Shown here: positions 8,061-18,003 of the stretch, piece by piece
Numbering within the stretch: position 1 is the first letter of the stretch
How the letters are laid out: each line of letters opens with the position of its first letter
Source: Phycisphaeraceae bacterium
GTDB taxonomy: Bacteria; Planctomycetota; Phycisphaerae; Phycisphaerales; SM1A02
Assembly (NCBI GenBank): GCA_019636755.1
Contig: JAHBWZ010000002.1
Location: 372,001-436,000 of the forward strand
Reading direction: 5' to 3'
Length of the DNA stretch: 64,000 bases
The notes under the pieces: model-generated
What the model was told of the DNA's origin: nothing
The model's input: the letters and a program-made list of their open reading frames with translations, nothing else
The model's database searches: none
Made by a program: the position numbers and the translations under genes

Positions 8061-8892
8061 GGCCGTTGGCGCTCTGCCCCAGCGGCGGGTTGAGCAGCGC
8101 CCGCAGGGCCTCCCCCGGATCCGGCTCGCGCATGAGCGACTCGCCGACCAGCACGATGTTCACACCGTGGGCCCGGAGTTTCGCAAGATCCTCCGAGGTG
8201 CGGATGCCGGACTCGCTCACCACGATGTGCCGGTCCTCCACCATGTCGAGAATCCGGAACGTGTGCGTGAGATCGGTCTCCATCGTCCGCAGGTTGCGGT
8301 TGTTGATGCCGAGGAGGCAGTAGCCGGCATGGGGGAACCCGATGTGCCGCTTCACCTTGAGCAGGTTCTCGACATCGTGGATCTCGACGAGGGTCGTCAT
8401 CCTGAGTTCCTTCGCCAGGATCATCATGTCCAGGAGTTCGCCCTCGTTCAGCACCTCCGCGATCAGGAGGATGGCATCCGCGCCGGCCGCCCTGGACTCC
8501 CAGACCTGGTACTCGTCGACAATGAAGTCCTTCCGCAGGACCGGCAGTCGGACCGACTGCCGGACCTGCTGGATGTATCCGAGGTGGCCGCCGAAGTAGT
8601 ATTCGTCCGTGAGACAGGAGATCGCCGCCGCACCCGCGGCCTCGTACCGGCGGGCGATGTCCACCGGGTCGAAGTCCGCCCGGATGATGCCTGCCGACGG
8701 ACTGCGCCGCTTGATCTCCGCAATGACACGCGTCGTCCCGCGAAGCCGATCGTCCGCCAGTGCCCCGAAGAAGTTGCGCGGTGCATCCATCGCCCCGGCA
8801 CGGGCCTTGACGACATCGATCGGCGTCGTCGTCCGGGCCCGCGCGACCTCGACCCGTTTCCGCGCGATGATGTTGTCGAGCGTCGGCTTCAT
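8044..8892 (-). CDS. trpC: indole-3-glycerol phosphate synthase
   Basis: TrpC closes the indole ring from CdRP in tryptophan biosynthesis. The 282-residue length fits a stand-alone enzyme. Characteristic segments are all present: IAEIKRRSPSAG with the substrate-binding Lys, FDPVDIARRYEAAGA, SCLTDEYYFGG, LRKDFIVDEYQV with the catalytic Lys, DAILLIAEVL, TTLVEIHDVE, LGINNRNLRTMETD, and VVSESGI near the C-terminus. The start ATG at 8892 (MKPTLDNIIARKRVEV) matches the family. The last 17 bases overlap a glycosyltransferase gene, so trpC is outside a trp operon here. The trpS gene is nearby but on the other strand, separated by a CPBP protease gene. Confidence 0.95.
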   Translation of the reverse strand: MKPTLDNIIARKRVEVARARTTTPIDVVKARAGAMDAPRNFFGALADDRLRGTTRVIAEIKRRSPSAGIIRADFDPVDIARRYEAAGAAAISCLTDEYYFGGHLGYIQQVRQSVRLPVLRKDFIVDEYQVWESRAAGADAILLIAEVLNEGELLDMMILAKELRMTTLVEIHDVENLLKVKRHIGFPHAGYCLLGINNRNLRTMETDLTHTFRILDMVEDRHIVVSESGIRTSEDLAKLRAHGVNIVLVGESLMREPDPGEALRALLNPPLGQSANGHVSEY

Positions 8893-9034
8893 CTGCCTTT
8901 CGATCGTCCGGTCCGCCGGTGCGGCGACAGCATCCGCCGCCGCGCCGGGCGGAGATGGTACCGCGATCGGGGACGCGTCCGGCCCGGGAGCGCCGGTGGT
9001 CGGAACACCGCCGGTTCCCGTCGATGTCATCCCG

Positions 9035-9913
9035 ATGCCGCGGTGGTCGGCCATGGATCTCGCGGTCCTCGCCGCGGCGATCATCGCGCTGGTCGTCGTC
9101 ACCCGCAGGCGCTGGTGGCGCCCGGCGGCCGCCGCGCCCGCCGGTGCACCAGATCCGGTCCTCCGCGCGCCCTCGGTGACGCCGTTCATCCTGCTGACCG
9201 GCCTGCTCTTCGCAGGCGCGCCGATGGCCGTGCTCATCCTGCATGCCCTCGGGATGCCGGTGCAGACCGCGCGAAGCCCGGCGGACCTCGTCGGGCCGCT
9301 CTCGCTGATCTATGCGCTCCAGGCGCCGGTCATCGCCCTCGTCATCCTGCAGCGCATCCGCTCGCGCCCGGCCGCGGGCACGGGCGGCGGTCGCCGCGCC
9401 TGGCGGCAGGCGGCCATCGCCGGGGGCATCGCGCTCGCCTGCACCTGGCCGATCGCGCTCGCGGCGGGGCAGGTGACCGCCAGGCTGATCGTGCTGGCAG
9501 GCGGGCCGGCCCCCGCGCCGCTGGCCCATGAGACGCTCCGCATGATCGTCGGCGCGGAGCGCGATGCGGCCCTGCTGCTGGTCATCGCATTCGTCGTACT
9601 TGCCGCGCCGATTGCAGAGGAGGTGCTCTACCGGGGTCTCATCCAGCCGCTGCTGGAGCGGGCGCTGGGCGGCCATCCCGCGGCCCCGGGCGCCGCCCTC
9701 ATCGCGACCAGTGTGTTCTTCGCCTTCATGCACGTGAGCGTCGCGGAGCCGCACGCGGTCGTCTCGCTCTTCGTGCTCTCCATCGGCTTCGGGCTGGTCG
9801 CGCGGCACACCGGCCGGCTGCGCGCCGCGGTCGTCACCCACGTGCTGTTCAACGCCGGCAACATCGTGCTCGCGATGTCGATCACCGATCCAGTGGCTTC
9901 CGGGCTACATTAG
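9035..9913 (+). CDS. CPBP-family intramembrane metalloprotease
   Basis: A 292-residue polytopic protein with about eight hydrophobic segments. It carries all three CPBP (CAAX protease and bacteriocin-processing) motifs: EExxxR in IAEEVLYRGL, FxxxH in FFAFMHVSV and HxxxN in VVTHVLFNAGN. Glu, His and Asn residues from these motifs form the glutamate-type intramembrane active site. Bacterial members process membrane-bound peptides or confer bacteriocin immunity; the substrate here is unknown. The frame is open upstream to 8609 across trpC, so the start is uncertain; ATG 9035 is chosen just before the first helix (LAVLAAAIIALVVV), and 9053 is possible. It ends 4 bases before trpS, so the two are probably co-transcribed. 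Confidence 0.85.
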   Translation: MPRWSAMDLAVLAAAIIALVVVTRRRWWRPAAAAPAGAPDPVLRAPSVTPFILLTGLLFAGAPMAVLILHALGMPVQTARSPADLVGPLSLIYALQAPVIALVILQRIRSRPAAGTGGGRRAWRQAAIAGGIALACTWPIALAAGQVTARLIVLAGGPAPAPLAHETLRMIVGAERDAALLLVIAFVVLAAPIAEEVLYRGLIQPLLERALGGHPAAPGAALIATSVFFAFMHVSVAEPHAVVSLFVLSIGFGLVARHTGRLRAAVVTHVLFNAGNIVLAMSITDPVASGLH

Positions 9914-9917
9914 CCGC

Positions 9918-11000
9918 ATGCCGAAGACCACCGCATCCACGGCGACACGGCCGCGCGTCCTGACCGGGGATACGCCGACCGGCCAGCTCCACCTGGGGCA
10001 CTACGTCGGCTCGGTCCGTCGCCGCGTCGAACTGCAGGCGTCGCACGAATGCTTCTTCCTGCTCGCGAACATGCACGCATTCACGACCCGCGCGGACCGG
10101 CCGCAGGAGATCCGGCGCGACACACTGGAGATCGTCCGCGACTACCTGGCGATGGGCATCGATCCTGAGCAGTGCAGCATCTTCATCCAGACGGAGATCC
10201 CGGCGATCGCGGAACTGACGTACCTCTTCGCGATGCTCCTGCCGTTCAACCGCGTCATGCGGAATCCCACGCTGAAGGACGAGATCCAGGTCAAGGGCCT
10301 TGGCGAGACGTACTCCTTCGGCTTTCCGCTCTACGCGGTCGGCCAGACCGCGGACATCCTGGCCTTCCGCGCCACCAGCGTCCCCGTGGGCGAGGACCAG
10401 GTGCCGCACATCGAACTCACGCGCGAAGTCGCCCGGCGATTCAACCAGGTGTACTGCGGCGTCTCCGACCAGGCGGAGGACGCGGAGCACGTGGCGCTGG
10501 GCGGCATCTTCCCGGTGCCGCATGCGGACGTCGGACCGATCGGCCGACTGGTCGGCACGGACGGGAAGAACAAGATGTCCAAGTCGCTCGGCAACGCGAT
10601 CTTCGTGACCGATGACCTGAAGACGATCCGGAAGAAGATCGGCGGGCTCTTTACCGGTCGCCAGACGATGACCGAGCCGGGCGACATCAGCAATGCGCTC
10701 TTCGACTATGTCCGCGCGTTCATCCCGGACCGGGCCCGCGTCGAGGAACTGGAGCGGCGCTACGCGGCGGGCGACAACATCGGCGACGGCCACATCAAGG
10801 TGGAAGTCGCCGAGGCGATCGACGCGCTCCTTGCGCCGATGCGGGAGCGCCGCGCCAGGTACGAGGGCCGCGACGACCGGATCCTCGAGATCCTCCGGGC
10901 GGGATGCACGCGCGCCAACGCGGTCTGCGAGGAGACGCTGTCGCTCGCGAAGGAAGCGGCGGGGCTGCGGTTCTTCGACCGTGAACTGCGGTATCGGTGA
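9918..11000 (+). CDS. trpS: tryptophanyl-tRNA synthetase
   Basis: A 360-residue class Ic aminoacyl-tRNA synthetase charging tRNA-Trp. The HIGH-like signature is GQLHLGHYVGS near residue 23 and the KMSKS loop is GKNKMSKSLGN near residue 218. Between them are the conserved NPTLKDE, FGFPLYAVGQTADIL and VGEDQVPHIELTREVARRFN segments for tryptophan and tRNA binding. Length and order are normal for bacterial TrpRS. The ATG at 9918 follows the CPBP stop by only 4 bases, with no clear ribosome binding site, so translation may be coupled. Confidence 0.97.
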   Translation: MPKTTASTATRPRVLTGDTPTGQLHLGHYVGSVRRRVELQASHECFFLLANMHAFTTRADRPQEIRRDTLEIVRDYLAMGIDPEQCSIFIQTEIPAIAELTYLFAMLLPFNRVMRNPTLKDEIQVKGLGETYSFGFPLYAVGQTADILAFRATSVPVGEDQVPHIELTREVARRFNQVYCGVSDQAEDAEHVALGGIFPVPHADVGPIGRLVGTDGKNKMSKSLGNAIFVTDDLKTIRKKIGGLFTGRQTMTEPGDISNALFDYVRAFIPDRARVEELERRYAAGDNIGDGHIKVEVAEAIDALLAPMRERRARYEGRDDRILEILRAGCTRANAVCEETLSLAKEAAGLRFFDRELRYR

Positions 11001-11146
11001 GGCGGCGGCGGGGCACGCCCCCACGGCGACGCGCGGCGGTGCGATCCGACACCGGGATGACGGCCGGCGGACCGCGCGGGGCGGCGCCCGCCGGGGCCGA
11101 CGAGTACAGTGCGTCCGATGTGTGAGCCGTCGTACAGGACCGACCC

Positions 11147-13813
11147 ATGACCGATGCGTATCCGCCGACCGGCACGCTGCGCGACGATGGCGATGACGGC
11201 GTGCCCGGGAAGCCCCCGGGGGAGTCACAGGGCATCCCCGAGGACACGCTCATCGGCAGGACGATCGGCCACTACCGGGTTCGCCGGAAGATCGCTTCCG
11301 GTGGCATGGGCACCGTCTATGAAGCGGTCCAGGAAGCCCCTCGTCGCACCGTCGCCCTGAAGGTGATGAAACCGGGAATCGCCTCGCGTTCGGCGCTTCG
11401 TCGCTTCGAATACGAGTCACAGATCCTGGCGCGGTTGCGCCATCCGGGCATCGCGCAGGTCTTCGAAGCCGGCACGCATGATGACGGCGCCGGGGCGGTG
11501 CCGTATTTCGCCATGGAGTACATCCCGAACGCGAAGCCCATCACCGGATACGCCGTCTCGCGGAGACTCTCCACGCGAGACCGGCTCCGACTGTTCGCGC
11601 AGGTCTGCGACGCGGTCTATCACGGGCATCAGAAGGGAGTCATCCACCGCGATCTCAAGCCGGGCAACATCCTGATCGACTCGAGCGGACAGCCGAAGGT
11701 GATCGACTTCGGCGTAGCCCGCGCCACGGACTCCGATCTGGCCGTCACGACGCTGCAGACGGATGTCGGGCAGCTCATCGGCACACTCCAGTACATGAGT
11801 CCGGAGCAGTGTGATGCGGACCCGCACGATCTCGACATGCGGAGCGACGTGTACGCCCTCGGCGTCGTGCTGTATGAACTGGTCTGCGAGCAGCTTCCAT
11901 ACGACATCAGCCGGGCGGCGCTGTACGAAGCCGCGCGTGTCATCCGGGAGTCCACGCCGCCACGGCTGAGTTCGTTCAACCGGACGCTCCGCGGAGACAT
12001 CGAGACGATCACGCTCAAGGCGCTGGAGAAGGACCGCAATCGGCGGTACCGCAGCGCGGCGGAGTTCGGCGAGGACATCCATCGTTACCTGCAGAACGTG
12101 CCGATCATCGCCCGGCCGCCGTCGATTGCCTACCAGTTCCGTACCTTTGCGCGGCGCAACCGGGCACTCTTCACCGGCGCCGCCGCGGTGCTGCTCGTGC
12201 TCATCGGCGGCCTGGTCGGCATGTCGGCACTGTACGTGCGGGCGGAGCGGGCGCGCGATGCGGAAGCGAGGCATCGGCGCACGGCCGAGGCGCGGGAACA
12301 GGAGACGATCGCCGCTCGCGAGATGGAGGCGGAGTCCGGCCGCCGGATGCTCGTCGAGCGCGATCGCGCCGTCGCGGCGCAGCGGCAGGCACTGCATCGC
12401 CTCGGTGAAGTGAATGCGTTGATCGACGTGATGAACCTGACGCTCTCGACCGGCGTGACGATCGTCAGGAACAGCTCCGGCGGCCCCGCGATCCTCGAAC
12501 TCGAGACCGGGACGACCGGTGACTGGACGCCGGAGCACTGCCGCGCGGTCATGCAGGCCGGCGGCCTGCGCGAAGTCGGCCGGACCGAAGAGGCCGAGTC
12601 GATCCTGGCCGGCGCCCTGGAGGCGATGCCCGCTTCGCACGGCTCACGGGACTCCGCGATGCTGAGGCTGGTCGTGGCGACGCATCTCGCCGAGACGCGC
12701 GTGGCGCTGGAGCGCCATCACGACGCGGAGATCCCCGCGCTGATCTCCCTTCGGCTCCGCGCGTCCGCGTTCCAGGAGGACGATGCGCGGATCCAGGACG
12801 CGGTGCGGATGCTCGCTGCTGTCTACGAGGCCGGCGGTCAGCACGGGAAGCTGGCTGCACTGCAGCGCGACGGGCCTGCGTATCGCATGTGCCCGCCCGT
12901 GGCGGGGCATGACCGCGCGACCGCGATCGGCGCGCTGTGGGACGGACGGCTTGCCGCCCATGATGCGGATGGCGCCCTCTACGGATACGACGCCGAAGAC
13001 GACCGGTGGACGGCCCTGATGCGGATCGACCCGGCGTGCCGCGCCGCGGCCACGGCGCGGACCCGGCCGTTCGTCGCCGCCTTCGATCCGGCGGGAGAGG
13101 TGCACCTCCTCGATGCCGACTCCGGACGGCGCCTCGGGGCGATCGCCGGGGAGGGCGTTCCCGTCGAAGGGGTGTTCTCCCCCGACGGAACGCGCCTGGC
13201 GGTCGTGACGACGCCGCCATGGGATCGCTCGGGTGTCGGGGCGGAGTCGCGACTGTCGGTCTACCGGGTGCCGTCGCTGGAGCGCATCCTTGACACGCGG
13301 CTGCCGCGAGCCGGCACGCGGTACGGTTCGATCGACTGGCAGGGTGATGTGATCGCGGTCGCCGTCCATCATCAGCACGAGGCTGTGGTCATCATCGAGG
13401 CCGCAACGGGCGCGCAACGCGGGGAGATCGCCGGATCAGGCGTGCTCTCCGTGCGCCTCTCTCCCGACGGCACGATGCTTGCACTGGGACTGGCGCCGAC
13501 CGGGGTCGTGCTCTGGAACCTCGCCGACAGGGTCGATCGTCGCCTGGACGGACACAGCAACTGGGTCTCCGCGCTCGCGTTCACCGCCGATGGCCGGATG
13601 CTCGCAACGGGCGCGGGCGACAGCACCATCCGGACCTGGGACGTCCAGAGCGGCATGTGCATGCGCGTCATTCCGACGGGCTTCCTGCACAGGAATGAGT
13701 ACACCTTCTCGCTTCACTTCGTTGATCGCGGCGGAACCCTGCTGCTTGCCTCGTCCGGCCGGACCGGAACGAACCTGTGGGACCTGACCGCGGACTGCAC
13801 CGAACCGCGCTGA
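11147..13813 (+). CDS. membrane Ser/Thr protein kinase with WD40-like sensor
   Basis: An 888-residue Hanks-type kinase. A short acidic N-terminus leads to the kinase domain (about 43-315): glycine loop ASGGMGTVYEA (50-60), catalytic Lys72 in VALKVM, HRDLKPGN (167-174), DFG at 187-189 and SPEQ in the activation segment. Residues 341-363 (LFTGAAAVLLVLIGGLVGMSALYV) form one membrane helix, followed by a charged coiled-coil-like stretch (about 364-430). The outer 450 residues include a helical part and then beta-propeller repeats of WD40 type (VEGVFSPDGTRLAVVT, VLSVRLSPDGTMLALG, WVSALAFTADGRMLATGAGDSTIRTWD). The architecture suggests that an extracytoplasmic propeller senses a signal and controls substrate phosphorylation inside. 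The start ATG has AGGA 8 bases upstream. It is a single-gene unit. Confidence 0.92.
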   Translation: MTDAYPPTGTLRDDGDDGVPGKPPGESQGIPEDTLIGRTIGHYRVRRKIASGGMGTVYEAVQEAPRRTVALKVMKPGIASRSALRRFEYESQILARLRHPGIAQVFEAGTHDDGAGAVPYFAMEYIPNAKPITGYAVSRRLSTRDRLRLFAQVCDAVYHGHQKGVIHRDLKPGNILIDSSGQPKVIDFGVARATDSDLAVTTLQTDVGQLIGTLQYMSPEQCDADPHDLDMRSDVYALGVVLYELVCEQLPYDISRAALYEAARVIRESTPPRLSSFNRTLRGDIETITLKALEKDRNRRYRSAAEFGEDIHRYLQNVPIIARPPSIAYQFRTFARRNRALFTGAAAVLLVLIGGLVGMSALYVRAERARDAEARHRRTAEAREQETIAAREMEAESGRRMLVERDRAVAAQRQALHRLGEVNALIDVMNLTLSTGVTIVRNSSGGPAILELETGTTGDWTPEHCRAVMQAGGLREVGRTEEAESILAGALEAMPASHGSRDSAMLRLVVATHLAETRVALERHHDAEIPALISLRLRASAFQEDDARIQDAVRMLAAVYEAGGQHGKLAALQRDGPAYRMCPPVAGHDRATAIGALWDGRLAAHDADGALYGYDAEDDRWTALMRIDPACRAAATARTRPFVAAFDPAGEVHLLDADSGRRLGAIAGEGVPVEGVFSPDGTRLAVVTTPPWDRSGVGAESRLSVYRVPSLERILDTRLPRAGTRYGSIDWQGDVIAVAVHHQHEAVVIIEAATGAQRGEIAGSGVLSVRLSPDGTMLALGLAPTGVVLWNLADRVDRRLDGHSNWVSALAFTADGRMLATGAGDSTIRTWDVQSGMCMRVIPTGFLHRNEYTFSLHFVDRGGTLLLASSGRTGTNLWDLTADCTEPR

Positions 13814-13960
13814 TGACGGCGCGCTTCCCGGGCACGGCCGGGCCTGCGTGGCGGCGTGCTGACGCCGGATCAGGCCCCGGGCCGTGCGCTGGAACCGGTC
13901 CCGGAAACCGGAAGGCGCCACCGGTGGCGATGGATCGGTCGGACGCGGGCGGGACCGCCC

Positions 13961-14716
13961 TCATGCCCGTCGCTGCGCCACCACCACCAGCGACCGTGAG
14001 AACAGCACCGGCCTGGAGAAGCAGTCCCGCCGGATCGACGCGAGTCGCGCGGGCGGTTCATCGGGACGACGGAAGTCGGCACCGGTCAGCAGTCGGCCGA
14101 GCAGCGGGAAGGGGAGCAGCAGCGGAAGCAGCGCCTTGCGCTTGGCGCGGTCGCCGTCCAGCGCGATGACCTCGGCGCCGAAGTGCTCCAGCAGGTACCG
14201 CAGGCGGAGGTAGCTCATCGGATTGACATGACCGCGATCGCGCCGTTCACCGGGCGCGACCGGACGGCTGAGCGACGGCCGGAACTGGTACGGGTACCCG
14301 CGGAAGAGCGCATACCAGCGGCTGTAGAGGTTCATCACGTTCGGGGTGGAGAGGATGACATGCCCGCCCACGGGGACGATGCGCACCAGTTCCCGCAGGA
14401 GCAGGTTGGGATCCAGCACGTGCTCCACCCCCTCCAGGCAGATCGCCACGTCGAAGGCGCCGTCGTCGAAGGGCAGGGGGGCCTCCATGTCCGCGTGCAC
14501 GAAGTCCGGCCGGGCGTCGTTGATGTCCGCGCCCAGGACATCGTGTCCATGGGCCCGCAGCGCATCGACCAGCACGCCGCTGCCCGCGGGAAGGTCGACG
14601 ATCCGCCGGCGGCGCGCCGGCGCCAGCCGGCTCACCTGGTCGACAACGCGCGCCATGTACCCCGTGAACTCCGGGACGTGGCTGAAGTCCTCCAGCATGC
14701 GGTCGGGGCGGGACAT
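13961..14716 (-). CDS. class I SAM-dependent methyltransferase
   Basis: A 251-residue methyltransferase of unknown substrate. SAM-binding motif I is IVDLPAGSGVLVDAL, motif II is DVLGADINDARP, and the later strands are FDVAICLEGVEHVLDP and GGHVILSTPNVMNLYSR. The HxNPMSYLRLRYLLEHFGAEV region is typical of the UbiE/COQ5-like Methyltransf_11/23 group acting on sugars or lipids. The frame is open about 100 codons further upstream with non-coding composition; ATG 14716 or 14728 is chosen from the family start. It is transcribed away from the peroxiredoxin gene, and the 14717-15033 interval holds both promoters. Confidence 0.85.
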   Translation of the reverse strand: MSRPDRMLEDFSHVPEFTGYMARVVDQVSRLAPARRRRIVDLPAGSGVLVDALRAHGHDVLGADINDARPDFVHADMEAPLPFDDGAFDVAICLEGVEHVLDPNLLLRELVRIVPVGGHVILSTPNVMNLYSRWYALFRGYPYQFRPSLSRPVAPGERRDRGHVNPMSYLRLRYLLEHFGAEVIALDGDRAKRKALLPLLLPFPLLGRLLTGADFRRPDEPPARLASIRRDCFSRPVLFSRSLVVVAQRRA

Positions 14717-15033
14717 GCCGCGGATCATCGCAGACAGCGCGCTCGCGGGCCGCAGGAGGGCTCGCGCCGCGCCGCCCGGCCGCGGCGCATGCGGCGCGCC
14801 CATGCCCGGGCAGGCCACCATCCGGACGGAGGGGGTCCGTCGTCCCGCGGCGGGTGCGGGCACGCGCTCGCATCCGGCGGGCCGGACCGGTACCTTCGTA
14901 GGGACGCGCGGGGACCGGCCGCGCGCCGGCGGCACCACGGCCCGCGCCGGAAGGCGGATCGCGTGCCGCGCCCTGGCACAGACGCCATCACCGACCCGGC
15001 ACCTGTCCATCCCATGCCCATGGAGTCATCCCC
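14717..15033. other. non-coding interval between divergent genes
   Basis: About 317 bases separating the methyltransferase and peroxiredoxin starts. No gene, clear promoter boxes or hairpin was recognised. GGAG at the right-hand end serves the peroxiredoxin start. Confidence 0.4.
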
Positions 15034-15675
15034 ATGACACTCAGACTCGGCGACGCTGCTCCTGACTTCACCGCCCAGACGACCGAGGGCCAGATCCGGT
15101 TTCACGACTGGCTCGGCGACGGCTGGGGCGTCCTCTTCTCCCATCCGGCGGACTTCACACCCGTCTGCACGACGGAACTCGGCGCGGTGGCGAAACTCCG
15201 CAAGGAATTCGCGAAGCGGAATGTCAAGGTGATCGCCGTGAGCGTCGATCCGATCGAGTCGCACCGCAGATGGGTCGGCGACATCAACGAGACGCAGTCC
15301 TGCACCGTGGACTTCCCGATCATCGCGGATCCGGATCGGGCCGTCTCGAACCTCTACGGCATGATTCATCCGAACGCGAGCGAGACGTTCACCGTGCGCA
15401 GCGTGTTCGTGATCGGGCCGGACCGGAAGATCAAGCTCATGATCACCTACCCGGCATCCACAGGCCGGAACTTCGCGGAGATCCTGCGCGTGATCGACTC
15501 GCTCCAGCTCACCGCGAAGCACAAGCTCGCGACGCCGGCGGACTGGAAGGCCGGCGAGGACTGCATCATCGTGCCCGCCGTCTCGAACGACGAGGCGAAG
15601 AAACTCTTCCCGCAGGGCTTCAGCGAGATCAAGCCGTACCTGCGATACACGAAAGCGCCCGCCGGCACGTCGTGA
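15034..15675 (+). CDS. 1-Cys peroxiredoxin (Prx6 group)
   Basis: A 213-residue thiol peroxidase that reduces hydrogen peroxide and organic or peroxynitrous substrates. The active site is HPADFTPVCTTELG with the peroxidatic Cys45. The Prx6-type C-terminal extension is present (PADWKAGEDCIIVP...PYLRYTK). There is a second Cys in that extension, but not at the resolving position of 2-Cys enzymes, so an external thiol probably regenerates it. GGAG lies about 9 bases before the ATG. It is monocistronic and divergent from a methyltransferase gene. No OxyR-like or PerR-like gene is nearby. Confidence 0.95.
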   Translation: MTLRLGDAAPDFTAQTTEGQIRFHDWLGDGWGVLFSHPADFTPVCTTELGAVAKLRKEFAKRNVKVIAVSVDPIESHRRWVGDINETQSCTVDFPIIADPDRAVSNLYGMIHPNASETFTVRSVFVIGPDRKIKLMITYPASTGRNFAEILRVIDSLQLTAKHKLATPADWKAGEDCIIVPAVSNDEAKKLFPQGFSEIKPYLRYTKAPAGTS

Positions 15676-15796
15676 CGCGCGGGCGCATCCCGCCTCCCGG
15701 CAGGCCGCGGGCGTGCCGCGATCCGGTCATCGCGCCGCGCCCGCGGCCGTGGCGCGCCTCCCCCCGCGCCGACCGGCCACCGACGGCCGTCGCGGA

Positions 15797-16234
15797 TCAG
15801 GCCGCCGGACCGCCGCGCTCGAAGTGATCGCGCAGGATCTCGGCCGCGGCGAGGGCATCGCGAAGGCGCTTCTTCCCGGCGCGGGTACGCCCGGACTGCG
15901 CCATCGCCTGGTCCGCCGCGAACGAGGTCAGGCGCTCATCCTGGAACGCCACCGGCAGGCCCGTGGCCGCGGCGATCGCCGCGCCCTCCCGCCGTGCCGC
16001 CGCGGCCGCCGGCCCTTCGCTGCCGTCCATGTTGAGCGGCAGCCCGATGACGATCGAGTCCGGTCCCTCGCGACGGACGGCGGCCAGGATCGCGGCCTGC
16101 CGCAGCGCGGCGGTGGGCGCCTCGATCACGCCCGCCGGCCGGATGATGCCGCTGCCGCGATCGCCCAGCGCAAACCCGGTCCGGCGGTCACCGAGATCGA
16201 TGGCAAGCACGCGCACCGCTCGATTGTCGCACAT
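15797..16234 (-). CDS. ruvX: Holliday-junction resolvase-like / pre-16S rRNA nuclease
   Basis: A 145-residue YqgF/RuvX protein with an RNase H-like fold. Segments are [17 protein letters not shown] (first catalytic Asp), [31 protein letters not shown] (Glu) and the C-terminal [14 protein letters not shown] with the last Asp. In E. coli the family trims the 5' end of 16S rRNA. The frame is open far upstream, over the start of the carboxylase gene on the other strand; ATG 16234 gives the usual family length. It is divergent from that carboxylase gene, with 52 bases between the starts. Confidence 0.92.
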   Translation of the reverse strand: MCDNRAVRVLAIDLGDRRTGFALGDRGSGIIRPAGVIEAPTAALRQAAILAAVRREGPDSIVIGLPLNMDGSEGPAAAAARREGAAIAAATGLPVAFQDERLTSFAADQAMAQSGRTRAGKKRLRDALAAAEILRDHFERGGPAA

Positions 16235-16286
16235 CGTCCACGGGGATGCATCCACGCCGGCACCTCGATGCCGTACCCTCCCCGCC

Positions 16287-17897
16287 GTGGACACCATCGA
16301 GTCACGCATCCGTACGGACGATCCCGCCTTCCTGCAGAACCGCGCCGCGATGGAGCAGCACCGGCACCTGCTTCGCGAGCGTCTGGACGTCGTCCGCGCC
16401 GGCGGCGGGTCGGCGCTGGTCGAGCGGCACCGCGCGCGCGGCAAGCTCTTCGTCCGCGACCGCATCGAGTCGCTGCTGGACCCGGATACGCCGTTCCTGG
16501 AATTGAGCGCGCTTGCGGCGTTCGAGATGTACGGCGGTGATGCCCCGGGCGCGGGCGTCGTGACCGGACTCGGCCGCATCGAGGGACGGACCTGCGTCAT
16601 CGTCGCCAACGACGCCACGGTCAAGGGCGGCACGTACTACCCGATCACCGTGAAGAAGCACCTTCGCGCGCAGGAAATCGCGATGGAGAACCATCTGCCC
16701 TGCGTGTACCTGGTCGACTCCGGCGGCGCGTTCCTGCCGCTCCAGGCGGAGGTGTTCCCCGACCGCGATCACTTCGGCCGCATCTTCTACAACCAGGCGC
16801 GCATGAGCGCCGCCGGCATCCCGCAGGTGGCGTGCGTCATGGGCTCCTGCACCGCGGGCGGCGCGTACGTGCCGGCGATGAGCGACGAGACCGTCATCGT
16901 CCGGCAGCAGGGCACGATCTTCCTCGGCGGACCGCCGCTGGTGAAGGCGGCGACGGGCGAGGAAGTCTCCGCCGAGGATCTGGGCGGCGCGGACGTCCAC
17001 TGCCGGACGAGCGGCGTCGCCGATCACTGCGCCGCCGATGATGAGGACGCGCTGGCGATCGTGCGCAACATCGTCGCCAACCTGAACCGGCCGGCGCCGC
17101 CCGGGGCGGACCCGGCCGACCCGGATCCGCCCCGGTACGACCCCGCGGAGATCCCCGGCGTCATCTCCGCCGATGTCCGCAGGCCGTATGACGTGCGCGA
17201 AGTCATCGCCCGCCTGGTCGACGGCAGCCGCATGCACGAGTTCAAGCGGCTCTACGGGGAGACGCTGGTGACCGGCTTCGCGCGGATCTGGGGGTATCCC
17301 GTCGGCATCCTGGGCAACAACGGCGTCCTCTTCTCCGAGAGCGCGCTCAAGGCCGCGCACTTCATCGAACTGTGTTCCCAGCGCGGCATCCCGCTGCTCT
17401 TTCTCCAGAACATCACCGGCTTCATGGTGGGGCGGAAGTACGAGTCGGGCGGTATCGCCAAGGACGGGGCGAAGATGGTGGCGGCGGTCTCCAACGCCTG
17501 CGTCCCGAAGTTCACGGTGGTGATCGGCGGTTCCTACGGCGCGGGGAACTACGGGATGTGCGGGCGCGCCTACCAGCCCAGGTTCCTCTGGATGTGGCCC
17601 AATGCGCGGATCAGCGTCATGGGCGGCGAGCAGGCGGCAAACGTGCTGCTCACGGTCAAGAAGGACCAGATGGCCGCGAAGGGCGAGCCGCCGATGAGCC
17701 CGGAGCAGGAGGCGGCGTTCCGCCGGCCCACGCTGGAGAAGTACGAGCACGAGGGCAGCGCGTACTACTCCACCGCCCGCCTGTGGGATGACGGCATCAT
17801 CGATCCCGTGCAGACGCGCGACGTGCTGGGCCTGGCACTCGCCGCGGCCATGCACGCACCGGCCGAGGCGCGGCGGCAGAGCGTGTTCCGGATGTAG
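16287..17897 (+). CDS. mccB: methylcrotonyl-CoA carboxylase beta (carboxyltransferase) subunit
   Basis: A 536-residue acyl-CoA carboxyltransferase. It transfers CO2 from biotin to 3-methylcrotonyl-CoA in leucine breakdown, together with a biotin-carboxylase alpha subunit that is not in the window. The sequence has the methylcrotonyl-type signatures [90 protein letters not shown] and GGEQAANVL, ending in FRM as in other MCC beta chains. The start is taken as GTG 16287 (VDTIESRI), because upstream codons overlap the ruvX gene. The gene is isolated; the alpha subunit must be elsewhere. Propionyl- or geranyl-CoA specificity is less likely. Confidence 0.93.
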   Translation: MDTIESRIRTDDPAFLQNRAAMEQHRHLLRERLDVVRAGGGSALVERHRARGKLFVRDRIESLLDPDTPFLELSALAAFEMYGGDAPGAGVVTGLGRIEGRTCVIVANDATVKGGTYYPITVKKHLRAQEIAMENHLPCVYLVDSGGAFLPLQAEVFPDRDHFGRIFYNQARMSAAGIPQVACVMGSCTAGGAYVPAMSDETVIVRQQGTIFLGGPPLVKAATGEEVSAEDLGGADVHCRTSGVADHCAADDEDALAIVRNIVANLNRPAPPGADPADPDPPRYDPAEIPGVISADVRRPYDVREVIARLVDGSRMHEFKRLYGETLVTGFARIWGYPVGILGNNGVLFSESALKAAHFIELCSQRGIPLLFLQNITGFMVGRKYESGGIAKDGAKMVAAVSNACVPKFTVVIGGSYGAGNYGMCGRAYQPRFLWMWPNARISVMGGEQAANVLLTVKKDQMAAKGEPPMSPEQEAAFRRPTLEKYEHEGSAYYSTARLWDDGIIDPVQTRDVLGLALAAAMHAPAEARRQSVFRM

Positions 17898-18003
17898 GAC
17901 GGCGCACGGGTGATCCCGCGCACGATCGACTTCCTCGTCCGTGCGATCCCTGCGCACTGGCGATCCACACAGTGGACGTCGCGCGTGGCGGACGAATGAC
18001 ATG

